From the NCBI RefSeq assembly GCF_002154695.1, contig NZ_MTAV01000174.1, positions 1 through 55,230 of the forward strand: a DNA stretch of 55,230 bases, in the 5' to 3' direction. Source of the DNA: Nostoc sp. T09 (lineage in GTDB: Bacteria; Cyanobacteriota; Cyanobacteriia; Cyanobacteriales; Nostocaceae). Positions 1-7,365 of the stretch are shown here, one piece after another. Made by a program: the position numbers and the translations under genes. Within the stretch, counting starts at the first letter, position 1; every line of letters begins with the position of its first letter. The notes beneath the pieces were generated by a model. That model had not been told where the DNA came from and searched no databases. It saw only the letters and a list, made by a program, of their open reading frames with translations.

Positions 1-112
1 AATGCTACCTATACTTAGATTTACCATCTGTCGCATTCTTTTTTCAAATTGGTATAATTTAAAACGTGGAATTTGCAGTTCAAAGATTAAGCGATCGCCT
101 TCACAACCCCAT

Positions 113-385
113 CATTCAACCTCAGAACACGACACTTCGAGTTCAGAACAGGAAACATTGAGCTTGGAACACGAAACGTCAAGCTTAGAACTCGGAACTT
201 CGAGTTCGGAACACGAAACGTCGAGCTTGGAACTCGAAACTTCGAGTTTGGAACTCGAAATGTCAAGCTTGGAACACGACACTTCGAGTTCGGAACTCAA
301 AACATCGAGCTTAGAACTCGGAACTTCGAGTTCAGAACACGAAATGTCAAGCTTGGAGTATGAAATGTCGAGTTTAGATGATACC
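113..385. repeat. STRR-type tandem array, 7-bp unit with 21-bp superperiod
   Basis: About 13 successive 21-bp units follow one another, each made of three degenerate heptamers such as ACTTCGA, GCTTGGA and ACTCGAA. Because 21 is a multiple of 3 the array is open in more than one frame and on both strands, giving artificial Ser/Leu/Glu-rich translations (pattern SSLELET). I treat it as non-coding short tandemly repeated repetitive DNA of the kind known from heterocystous cyanobacteria. There are no unique spacers, so it is not a CRISPR array. The 112 bases before it may include the end of a gene beyond the window; a frame opening at GTG 66 runs into the array, but I cannot identify it. From the array to base 545 I see only AT-rich sequence. 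Confidence 0.8.
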
Positions 386-545
386 TGCGGTAAGCTTTGC
401 TAACGCGCCTTTCAAAATTTTATTGACAAACTCAGCAAAGCATTATTAGCTTTGAATTAAACTTTATAACAAAAGACAATAAAATAAGCCTATTTTTAGT
501 TTATTAATGTTCCTGCTAGTATAACAGCACATAGATTGCCTATTT

Positions 546-1136
546 ATGCAAATACAAACACACAAACGCTATTACACACCTGAAGAATATTTAGAACTTG
601 AAGAAAAAGCAGAATATAAAAGTGAATACCGCAATGGAGAAATCGTACCAATGACGGGCGGTACTACAAATCATAATAAAATTGCAGGAAATTTTTATGC
701 TTACTTAAGGTTTGCTTTAAAAGGAAAACAATACGAGACTTATATCAGTGATGTACGTTTGTGGATACCTCGTTATCGTCAGCATACTTATCCTGATGTG
801 ATGGTGATTGAGGGACAACCTGTTTATACAGGAACCAGTACTACAACTGTGATGAACCCTTCCTTAATTGCAGAGGTTTTATCGAAATCAACTCAAAATT
901 ATGGCCAGGGAAATAAGTTTCTTTACTATCGCTCTATTCCAGAATTCAAAGAATATATTTTAATTGATCAATACCAGCATCATGTAATGCAGTATGTAAA
1001 AACCGCCGTAGGTCAATGGTCATTCATTGAACTTGAAGGTGAATCAGCAACTTTATCACTGCAAACAATTGATTTTCAAATTTCATTGAGCGAGCTTTAT
1101 GAGCAAGTAAATTTTTCTGAAAGCGGTGAAGATTAA
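546..1136 (+). CDS. Uma2 family (DUF820) PD-(D/E)XK nuclease-fold protein
   Basis: This 196-residue protein has the size and motif order of the Uma2/DUF820 family, which is greatly expanded in cyanobacteria. Visible marks are the N-terminal YTPEEYLELEEKAEYKSEY segment, a PDVMVIEG segment carrying the candidate catalytic Asp, and IAEVLSKST with the Glu and Lys of a PD-(D/E)XK-like core, followed by the family's YYRSIPEFKEYILID stretch. All core residues appear present, so the fold is probably intact. Biological role is unknown for most members; some are thought to derive from mobile elements. It stands alone between a repeat array and a convergent GIY-YIG gene, with 22 bp between the two stop codons. 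The family call is secure; nuclease activity is inferred from the fold only. Confidence 0.9.
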   Translation: MQIQTHKRYYTPEEYLELEEKAEYKSEYRNGEIVPMTGGTTNHNKIAGNFYAYLRFALKGKQYETYISDVRLWIPRYRQHTYPDVMVIEGQPVYTGTSTTTVMNPSLIAEVLSKSTQNYGQGNKFLYYRSIPEFKEYILIDQYQHHVMQYVKTAVGQWSFIELEGESATLSLQTIDFQISLSELYEQVNFSESGED

Positions 1137-1158
1137 TATTTTTTGAATTATTTGCTGT

Positions 1159-2490
1159 TTAGCTGTTATTGGTTGATAGAAGCGAAGATAATGAATTACT
1201 TTGCAGCCATACACACAGTTTTATCTTTTTTGAATCATCTGGTTTTGGTTTATATTCACCGGTTTTAATTTCTTCTAGAAGTTTGCCATTAAAGCTTGAC
1301 TTATCTCTCATCAGGTCTTCAAACATTCCTAGTGGTAGTAGTATACTATCAACTTCTACATCATCCTCAGTGAACATAATATTTTCAATTCTAAACTTAT
1401 AACCAGACCATCTAATAGTCGGGAGTCTATCGACTGCATTTTTTAAGTTTTCTATTATATTATAGCGTACCGGATCAGGATTTTTCTGCTCATAAATTAT
1501 CCACCAATAAACATTGTGTCTAACAAAATGCTTACCATTTTCGCTAGTACAAACCTCTATTTCTACATCATCTACATACAAAAATTGACGATTCATTACT
1601 CTAGCTTCACCTTCAGCCATTGGTTCTAATTCCTCCCAAGGTTCAACTTCAACTACACTTTGATGATTACTATTGCTCTGATATTTCTTCTCAACCAGTT
1701 CTATTGGAATAGGGTCATCTTCTAAAGCCTCTAAACCTGAAGTTTCTTCCTTAAATTCCGGTGTATTTTCTAGAAGTATTTCTAGTTGTTCACTACTAAA
1801 AGCCATAAGTTCAACCCCTGCGATAGTGCGACGAGTCGAATCATCCATAAAGTGAACTAAACCCTGAAATGGAGCTAAATCTATTCGTATACCGTTGTAC
1901 TCAGTTTGCCAATAGCCAAATTTTCCTAAATATTTAGGATCTGTGTGGTACTCTTTCCACTTCAGTGTGCTAGCTTTTTTATTGATATTTTTTAGTGCAG
2001 ATCGTATGCTTCCTGATAAACCACGCCTATCGTAAACAGGATAAACCAAATATATTGTTGGTGGTTCTTCATTAGCAATTGGATCGAACCCAAATATCAT
2101 AGTGTTACACTTAGCCAACTGCTGAAGACTCTGCTGTAGTGCTGTCTCTGCTGGAGTTATTCTTCTAATTGGTGCTACAACTTTTGACCAATTAAGCGGC
2201 GGCTTGTATAAATTTATTAACTCATTTTCGATAGTTGGAAGAGCATTTATCTGATTACTACAATTTATCCAACTAATACTAATACGGTCTTTGCGATTAA
2301 ATCTTTTAAGCTGTTTAAATCTATGATGTTCTCGCCATCGCGCAACTAAGTTGATTGTTCTGCCAATATAAAGAATCTGACATTTGCTGTCAGAAACAAA
2401 GTAGATAGCTGCACAATTTGGCAATTGATCTTTGTCTAATAAATAAACAGATGGTAGTTCAGATAAATTGATGTTTTCTAATAACATCAC
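1159..2490 (-). CDS. GIY-YIG domain protein with long C-terminal extension
   Basis: The first about 100 of 443 residues form a GIY-YIG nuclease-like domain: the AIY strand near residue 29, YIG near 41-43, the RWREHH helix near 51-56 and the IENELINLYKPPLNW segment near 87-101, which supplies the usual conserved Glu and Asn. The remaining about 340 residues match nothing I recognise; they include an acidic, low-complexity linker around 240-290 and a mixed alpha/beta C-terminal part. Most stand-alone GIY-YIG proteins are 80-120 residues, so this is a fusion. Methionines 1 and 2 are adjacent, so the start could be three bases downstream. It is convergent with the Uma2 gene. The domain call is good; substrate and role are unknown. 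Confidence 0.8.
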   Translation of the reverse strand: MMLLENINLSELPSVYLLDKDQLPNCAAIYFVSDSKCQILYIGRTINLVARWREHHRFKQLKRFNRKDRISISWINCSNQINALPTIENELINLYKPPLNWSKVVAPIRRITPAETALQQSLQQLAKCNTMIFGFDPIANEEPPTIYLVYPVYDRRGLSGSIRSALKNINKKASTLKWKEYHTDPKYLGKFGYWQTEYNGIRIDLAPFQGLVHFMDDSTRRTIAGVELMAFSSEQLEILLENTPEFKEETSGLEALEDDPIPIELVEKKYQSNSNHQSVVEVEPWEELEPMAEGEARVMNRQFLYVDDVEIEVCTSENGKHFVRHNVYWWIIYEQKNPDPVRYNIIENLKNAVDRLPTIRWSGYKFRIENIMFTEDDVEVDSILLPLGMFEDLMRDKSSFNGKLLEEIKTGEYKPKPDDSKKIKLCVWLQSNSLSSLLSTNNS

Positions 2491-2810
2491 AGGTTATCAA
2501 GATGTGAAATTGATATTCGAGTCAATTTAACCTTTGCAACTAAAGATATAATCACTTGCTATTTACAGAGAAAAGTAGTGACATCTTATTTTTGTATAGA
2601 GGCTACATTATATAGACTTCCCTCAAATTCTTCTAAAGTAACTTTCAAAAGCAAACTAGAAATAAAACAATAGCTCTGTACTTTCTTCTTCCTCCGCGAA
2701 CTTCCGCGCTTACCTTTGCGTTAAAAAACAATACCCCCCTCCGCCGCCGGAGAGGGGTTAGGGATGAGATATCACAATTCTCACTGCTGAAACTCAGCAC
2801 TCAGCACTGT
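2491..2810. other. Intergenic region with dispersed repeats
   Basis: No gene seen. The first half is AT-rich and holds the presumed promoter of the GIY-YIG gene. Near 2685-2765 are two repeat types common in cyanobacterial intergenic DNA: a stretch with CCTCCGCGAACTTCCGCG, and a CCCCCTCCGCCGCCGGAGAGGGG hairpin-like tract around 2735-2757 that could act as a transcription end. Around 2780-2806 there is a short run of CTCAGCA heptamers (STRR) directly before the ndhJ stop codon. Confidence 0.6.
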
Positions 2811-3338
2811 CTAATAAGCGTCTTGCAACTCGTAGAAATCAGGCGAGATGTAATCCTTACGCAAAGGCCAACCCACCCAATCTTCTGGCATCAAAATCCG
2901 CTTCAGGTTGGGGTGTCCTTCATAGACAATGCCGAACATATCGTAGGACTCGCGTTCTTGCCAGTCTGCGGTTTTCCAAATCCAGTAGACTGAAGGTACT
3001 CTGGGGTTTTCCCGTGGTAAGAACACTTTTAATCGGATTTCTTCGGGGCGATCGCTATTATCACCAACTTTAGTTAAGTGATATACACTCGCCAAGTCTT
3101 GTCCAGGGCCAAGGTCAACACCACCTTGAAACTGGAGATAATTAAACCCGTAAGCATATAGGGCTGTAGCGGTAGGTAGTAAGAAATCTGGCTCTACCTT
3201 AATTATCTCTACCCCGTTGACATCTGCTGGCAAAACCTCATGGTCAAATCCATTTTCAGTCAACCATTGGGAAACTTTCCCGGCTTTTACCAGAGACTCT
3301 TCCGCTGCTGGTACTGGCTTAGATTCTTCTTCAGCCAC
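2811..3338 (-). CDS. ndhJ: NAD(P)H-quinone oxidoreductase subunit J
   Basis: Subunit J of the thylakoid NDH-1 complex, homologous to the 30 kDa (NuoC) subunit of complex I and part of the peripheral arm that takes electrons from ferredoxin towards plastoquinone. The 175-residue product shows the family block ending in the 30 kDa signature ([20 protein letters not shown]) followed by [17 protein letters not shown] near the C terminus. Its start overlaps the end of ndhK by 8 bp, so the genes are translationally coupled and form the usual ndhC-ndhK-ndhJ operon, of which this is the last member. The N-terminal about 20 residues are a Glu/Ala/Pro-rich lead typical of cyanobacterial forms. Confidence 0.97.
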   Translation of the reverse strand: MAEEESKPVPAAEESLVKAGKVSQWLTENGFDHEVLPADVNGVEIIKVEPDFLLPTATALYAYGFNYLQFQGGVDLGPGQDLASVYHLTKVGDNSDRPEEIRLKVFLPRENPRVPSVYWIWKTADWQERESYDMFGIVYEGHPNLKRILMPEDWVGWPLRKDYISPDFYELQDAY

Positions 3339-4068
3339 GGTTTGTTTCCTCCTTTTGTTTCTGGGATGTCAGTAAAGCAGGTGGAACTGGCAAACCAATC
3401 GCTTCCGCCAATTCCTTCGGTGGTGTATAGCGAGTGTCTGATTGTAAATACTTACCAGTTAAAATTTCCTCTACTGGCTTGAGGTTATGAGTTGTGCTGT
3501 AGTAGCGGTGAATTTGCTTGATTTGATCCCGTTCTTGGATGGAATCGTTAGCTATCTTCTTCCGCAGCTTAATGATTGCGTCAATAATCGCTTCTGGACG
3601 CGGCGGACAACCAGGCAAGTACACATCTACAGGAATGAGTTTATCAACTCCACGCACAGCAGTAGGAGAATCAACGCTGAACATCCCGCCTGTAATTGTA
3701 CAAGCTCCCATTGCAATTACATACTTCGGCTCAGGCATTTGTTCATAAAGACGCACAAGTTGAGGTGCCATCTTCATAGTGATTGTCCCAGCTGTAATAA
3801 TTAAATCAGCTTGGCGGGGGCTGGAACGGGGAATTAGCCCAAAGCGGTCAAAGTCAAAGCGAGAGCCAATTAAAGCTGCAAATTCAATAAAGCAGCAAGC
3901 CGTACCAAATAGCAACGGCCACAAACTAGAAAGCCGCGCCCAGTTGTAAAGGTCATCAACCGTAGTCAGAATGACGTTTTCTGAAAGGTCTTGAGTGATT
4001 GAGGGACGCTCAATCGGGTTGATGATTCGCTCTTTGTCCTGGGTTGTTAAGTTAGAATTCAAGACCAT
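3331..4068 (-). CDS. ndhK: NAD(P)H-quinone oxidoreductase subunit K
   Basis: NuoB/PSST-type subunit that binds the terminal N2 [4Fe-4S] cluster next to the quinone site of NDH-1. The cluster ligands are visible: tandem cysteines in [10 protein letters not shown], one in [10 protein letters not shown] and one in [11 protein letters not shown]. At 245 residues it has the normal cyanobacterial length, with a C-terminal extension after the core. The start codon lies within the end of ndhC (10-bp overlap) and its stop overlaps the ndhJ start by 8 bp, so the three cistrons are tightly coupled. No irregularity seen. Confidence 0.98.
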   Translation of the reverse strand: MVLNSNLTTQDKERIINPIERPSITQDLSENVILTTVDDLYNWARLSSLWPLLFGTACCFIEFAALIGSRFDFDRFGLIPRSSPRQADLIITAGTITMKMAPQLVRLYEQMPEPKYVIAMGACTITGGMFSVDSPTAVRGVDKLIPVDVYLPGCPPRPEAIIDAIIKLRKKIANDSIQERDQIKQIHRYYSTTHNLKPVEEILTGKYLQSDTRYTPPKELAEAIGLPVPPALLTSQKQKEETNRG

Positions 4069-4421
4069 TCCAAAGCTCCTTTACGCCATGCGTAAACTAA
4101 GGCGATTACAAGAATTGCAATAAAAATTAGCGCTTCAATGAATGCCAATAGCCCTAGACGGTGGAAAGCAACCGCCCAAGGATACAAGAACACAGTCTCC
4201 ACATCAAAGACGACAAAGACCAGCGCAAACATATAGTAGCGAATGTTGAACTGAATCCAGGCTCCGCCGATGGGTTCCATGCCTGATTCATAGGTGGTGC
4301 GCCGTTCCGCACTTTTGCCGCTAGGCCGTAGAAGCTTGGACGCTGAGAGCGCCAGGGCAGGCACTAGGCTACAGATAATGAGAAAGCCTAGAAGGTACTC
4401 GTAACCGCTGAGAACAAACAC
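4059..4421 (-). CDS. ndhC: NAD(P)H-quinone oxidoreductase subunit 3
   Basis: Small membrane subunit of NDH-1 (NuoA homologue), 120 residues with three hydrophobic segments: about residues 5-25, 60-80 and 90-112. The loop segment after the first helix ([12 protein letters not shown]) and [19 protein letters not shown] are family signatures; this loop contributes to the quinone pocket in complex I. It begins with GTG, which I prefer because the next Met would remove the first helix. It is the first gene of ndhC-K-J; the about 200 bp between it and the divergent rubA must hold promoters for both directions. Confidence 0.97.
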   Translation of the reverse strand: MFVLSGYEYLLGFLIICSLVPALALSASKLLRPSGKSAERRTTYESGMEPIGGAWIQFNIRYYMFALVFVVFDVETVFLYPWAVAFHRLGLLAFIEALIFIAILVIALVYAWRKGALEWS

Positions 4422-4617
4422 AATGGATATCTACCGCTTATGGTGTAAATAACGCTGTAACTTTCTTTTACATTATATCTTTTAGCCCTTTCTGAAATCT
4501 GGGAAACAGACGCGCTGAGGGTATTTGATTCGTTTTTAGTTGTGATAGAAAAGTCTAACAGTTATGTCATAATTTTTAACGTATATTTAATATTTGCCCC
4601 TCTGCGAGGCCTAAGCC

Positions 4618-4962
4618 ATGAGCGAACAAAGCGAACAAACTGTTGAAAATCAAGAGTTAGACCGCTACGAGTGTCGCGCCTGCGGTTACGTTTATGAACC
4701 TGAGAAGGGAGATGACAAGCATGACATTCCCTCAGGAACATCTTTCGCAGAACTGCCATTCACTTGGCGTTGTCCGGTGTGTAGTGCAAAGAAACAAGCT
4801 TTCACTAACGTTGGTCCTGCGGGACAAGTATCCGGCTTTCGAGAAAATCTTGGTTATGGTTTAGGTGTCAACACTTTGACGCCAACCCAAAAAAATATCT
4901 TGATTTTTGGTGCTTTAGCGCTTGGCTTCTTGTTTTTTCTCAGTCTCTACGGCTTGCAATAA
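4618..4962 (+). CDS. rubA: Membrane-anchored rubredoxin (RubA)
   Basis: A 114-residue rubredoxin with an iron site formed by two pairs of cysteines, YECRACGYVYEPEKG near residues 17-31 and WRCPVCSAKKQAF near 50-62, then a linker and one transmembrane helix at the C terminus (about 92-112). This is the cyanobacterial/plastid RubA arrangement, in which the rubredoxin head is tethered to the thylakoid; RubA is needed for photosystem assembly. The gene starts the plus-strand group rubA-ycf48-psbE-F-L-J, a conserved neighbourhood that fits this role, and it diverges from ndhC. Confidence 0.93.
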   Translation: MSEQSEQTVENQELDRYECRACGYVYEPEKGDDKHDIPSGTSFAELPFTWRCPVCSAKKQAFTNVGPAGQVSGFRENLGYGLGVNTLTPTQKNILIFGALALGFLFFLSLYGLQ

Positions 4963-5062
4963 TACCCGCGATCTTTTTTCCAGTCCGTAGAGTGCCCGTT
5001 GCCTTTAAGGTAAACCTTTTAAAGAACCCGTACACAAATTTAGAAACAACTAAGAAATACTG

Positions 5063-6085
5063 ATGCACGCAATTTTAAAAAGTTGGCAACGAATATTTGC
5101 CTTGTTGATAGTTGTCCTGATGTGTATAGGTTGTAGCAAAGTCCCCTCTACCAGCTATAACCCTTGGTCAATCATTTCTGTCCCCACAGAAGCGAAGCTG
5201 CTAGATATTGCTTTTACTGATAATTCTCAGCATGGCTACTTAGTAGGTAGCAACGCCACCATTTTGGAAACTAATGATGGTGGTGAGACTTGGAAACCCT
5301 TAACCCTAGCACTGGATGATTCAAGGTATCGCTTTGATTCCATTAGTTTTGCTGGTAAAGAAGGGTGGATTGTCGGAGAGCCTGCTTTGCTGCTGCATAC
5401 TACTGATGAAGGTCGTTCTTGGTCACGCATTCCCTTGAGTGAAAAATTACCTGGTAGTCCTATTCGGATCAGTGCTTTGGGACCAAATGCAGCTGAGATG
5501 GCTACTGATGTGGGAGCAATATATCAAACCAAAGACGGCGGTAAAAACTGGAAAGCCCAAGTGGAAGCAGCAGTTGGTGTGGTGCGTAACCTAGAGCGTT
5601 CTGCTGACGGTAAATACGTTGCTGTTTCCGCTAAAGGTAGCTTTTACTCTACTTGGGAACCAGGACAAAATGCTTGGGTACCCCACAACCGCAATAGTTC
5701 TCGCCGGGTAGAGAACATGGGCTTTGCTGACAATGGGCAAATGTGGATGCTAGCACGAGGGGGTCAGGTGCAGTTTAGCGACCCAGCAAAACCAGAAGAG
5801 TGGCAAGAAGCACAAAATCCAGAATTATCCACCAGTTGGGGTTTACTGGATTTGGCCTATCGCACACCCAATGACATTTGGGTAAGTGGAGGTAGTGGTA
5901 ATTTGCTGCACAGTGCAGATGGTGGCAAAACTTGGGCAAAAGACCGGGATGTGGAAACAGTTGCCGCTAACTTTTACAAAATTGTGTTTTTAGAGCCAGA
6001 AAAGGGATTTATCATTGGCGATCGCGGCGTATTGCTGAAATATAACCCCAAAGCTGAAACAGCTTCCCAAGCAGAGGCAGCTTAG
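5063..6085 (+). CDS. ycf48: Photosystem II assembly factor Ycf48/HCF136
   Basis: A 340-residue lipoprotein-like beta-propeller that assists early assembly and repair of the PSII reaction centre by binding newly made D1. The N terminus carries a signal peptide ending in a lipobox (MCIGCS, Cys near residue 24). The body shows repeated propeller motifs such as TNDGGETW, TTDEGRSW, TKDGGKNW and SADGGKTW, typical of the BNR/Ycf48 family. It lies 100 bp after rubA and 119 bp before psbE, the usual cyanobacterial order, so these assembly factors and the cytochrome b559 operon are probably co-regulated. Length and motifs look complete. Confidence 0.96.
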   Translation: MHAILKSWQRIFALLIVVLMCIGCSKVPSTSYNPWSIISVPTEAKLLDIAFTDNSQHGYLVGSNATILETNDGGETWKPLTLALDDSRYRFDSISFAGKEGWIVGEPALLLHTTDEGRSWSRIPLSEKLPGSPIRISALGPNAAEMATDVGAIYQTKDGGKNWKAQVEAAVGVVRNLERSADGKYVAVSAKGSFYSTWEPGQNAWVPHNRNSSRRVENMGFADNGQMWMLARGGQVQFSDPAKPEEWQEAQNPELSTSWGLLDLAYRTPNDIWVSGGSGNLLHSADGGKTWAKDRDVETVAANFYKIVFLEPEKGFIIGDRGVLLKYNPKAETASQAEAA

Positions 6086-6204
6086 GGCAACATTGGTTTA
6101 TGTATTTATCCAGATTTCTGAGAACGACGTTGCAACTTGTAACTCTTTCTAAACTTTGTAGGATAATAAACTCAATAACAGTCTTTGTGAAGGTAGGAAA
6201 TTAA

Positions 6205-6453
6205 ATGTCAGGTACCACTGGAGAACGTCCGTTTTCGGACATTATTACCAGCGTTCGTTACTGGGTAATTCACAGCATCACCATACCAGCATTATTTATT
6301 GCTGGCTGGTTATTCGTCAGCACCGGACTGGCATATGATGTTTTTGGCACACCCCGCCCCAATGAGTATTTCACAGAAGTACGGCAGGAAGTGCCAATTG
6401 TGAACAATCGCTTTGAAGCTAAACAGCAAGTAGAAAAATATATCGGAAAGTAG
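6205..6453 (+). CDS. psbE: Cytochrome b559 subunit alpha
   Basis: The 82-residue alpha subunit of PSII cytochrome b559. One transmembrane helix follows the haem-ligand histidine in [18 protein letters not shown] (His near residue 23), then [10 protein letters not shown] and a hydrophilic lumenal tail. It starts the psbE-F-L-J operon; psbF begins 9 bp after its stop. An AGGTAGG tract lies upstream of the ATG as ribosome binding site. Standard length and sequence. Confidence 0.98.
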   Translation: MSGTTGERPFSDIITSVRYWVIHSITIPALFIAGWLFVSTGLAYDVFGTPRPNEYFTEVRQEVPIVNNRFEAKQQVEKYIGK

Positions 6454-6462
6454 TTTGAAATC

Positions 6463-6600
6463 ATGACTAGCGGCAACAACATCAATCAACCAGTTACCTA
6501 TCCAATTTTTACGGTTAGATGGCTTGCAGTTCACACTTTAGGTGTGCCAACTGTCTTCTTTTTGGGCGCGATCGCCGCAATGCAGTTTATTCAACGCTAG
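6463..6600 (+). CDS. psbF: Cytochrome b559 subunit beta
   Basis: A 45-residue single-helix protein reading [20 protein letters not shown] followed by LAVHTLGVP and a hydrophobic helix ending in MQFIQR. The histidine in the LAVHTLG motif is the second axial ligand of the b559 haem shared with PsbE. It lies between psbE (9 bp upstream) and psbL (9 bp downstream) in the same operon. The length is exactly that expected. Confidence 0.98.
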   Translation: MTSGNNINQPVTYPIFTVRWLAVHTLGVPTVFFLGAIAAMQFIQR

Positions 6601-6609
6601 GAGCAACTC

Positions 6610-6729
6610 ATGGAAAGAACGCCCAATCCCAATAATCAGCCGGTTGAACTAAACCGGACTTCACTGTACCTGGGACTACTACTGGTTTTTGTTCTGGGTA
6701 TTCTGTTTTCCAGTTACTTCTTTAACTAA
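6610..6729 (+). CDS. psbL: Photosystem II protein L
   Basis: A 39-residue PSII subunit: hydrophilic N terminus [20 protein letters not shown], then one transmembrane helix ending in FSSYFFN. PsbL sits at the monomer-monomer interface near the QA/QB side and is needed for normal acceptor-side electron flow. It is preceded by a GGAGCAA ribosome binding site directly after the psbF stop. Third gene of the psbE-F-L-J operon. Confidence 0.98.
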   Translation: MERTPNPNNQPVELNRTSLYLGLLLVFVLGILFSSYFFN

Positions 6730-6800
6730 CTGGCAAAATCTTTGTTAATCATTTGTTTATTGAACTTGTGTTGATTTGTTGTTAAGGGAGGAGAAAAGCT

Positions 6801-6920
6801 GTGTCTGGAAGTGGGAGAATTCCCCTGTGGGTCGTCGCTACGATCGCAGGATTAGGTGTAATTACCGTTTTAGGCATTTTCTTTTATGGAGCCTATGCCG
6901 GAATCGGTTCATCGCTTTAA
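6801..6920 (+). CDS. psbJ: Photosystem II protein J
   Basis: A 39-residue single-helix PSII subunit starting at GTG, preceded by a strong GGGAGGAG ribosome binding site nine bases or so upstream, which decides the start. The product begins [19 protein letters not shown] and ends in [11 protein letters not shown], matching the PsbJ family. It closes the psbE-F-L-J operon; the 71-bp gap to psbL is longer than the others, and a terminator follows. Confidence 0.97.
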   Translation: MSGSGRIPLWVVATIAGLGVITVLGIFFYGAYAGIGSSL

Positions 6921-6993
6921 TATTAGCTGTAGCCCAATAGCATAAGTAGTGTGGATTCTCTAGCACTTGTTTAGAAATCAACATTATGAAAAA

Positions 6994-7020
6994 ACCGCCT
7001 GTCTCACTGAGATAGGCGGT
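6994..7020 (+). terminator. Terminator after psbE-F-L-J
   Basis: A 13-bp inverted repeat (ACCGCCTGTCTCA and TGAGATAGGCGGT, one G-T wobble) folds into a stable hairpin, preceded by a run of A and followed by ATTTTAG. It lies 73 bp after psbJ and in front of the tail of convergent psaI, so it probably works in both directions. Confidence 0.8.
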
Positions 7021-7098
7021 ATTTTAGTATTTATTAGCTAGACAATGAGCTAAATAAATAATTGCTGCTCGGTAATTAGTAAAAAGTGAAGGAACTTA

Positions 7099-7254
7099 TT
7101 ACTTATTATCCGATTGGATAGCATCTTCGCGTTCAATGTATAAAAAGAAAAACGCGAAGGTCAAAGCTGGAAAAACTAGACCAGTCAGAGGAACCAAGAT
7201 AGAAGGCAAGAAAGTAGAATATGCCAAGAGAGAAGGCAAAAATGCAGTTGACAT
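7099..7254 (-). CDS. psaI: Photosystem I subunit VIII
   Basis: Short gene read by eye on the minus strand: 51 residues beginning MSTAFLPSLLAYSTFLPSIL, continuing through one hydrophobic helix to the conserved FFFLYIERED motif of PsaI. PsaI is a single-helix PSI subunit at the trimer/periphery side near PsaL. The tail after ERED (AIQSDNK) is somewhat longer than in the usual about 38-46-residue forms. It lies tail-to-tail with psbJ across a terminator, and is easy to miss because of its size. Confidence 0.92.
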   Translation of the reverse strand: MSTAFLPSLLAYSTFLPSILVPLTGLVFPALTFAFFFLYIEREDAIQSDNK

Positions 7255-7365
7255 CGCAAATATTCCTGTTAAATGACACTACAATTCAAGACGAGCTTAC
7301 TGCAAATTCTGTCTCAATTTTTAAATTCTAAAGATTTTTAACACAGCAGCAGTTGCTAGGGATGT

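Noticed and set aside
113-385. CRISPR-like look of the repeat arrays at both ends of the window
   Set aside because: Units are directly adjacent with no unique spacers, unit length is 21 bp and no cas genes are present.
2-403. 133-codon plus-strand frame and a 62-codon minus-strand frame over the same bases
   Set aside because: Both arise from the 21-bp-period repeat array, which keeps frames open on both strands; the translated Ser/Leu/Glu repeats have no natural composition.
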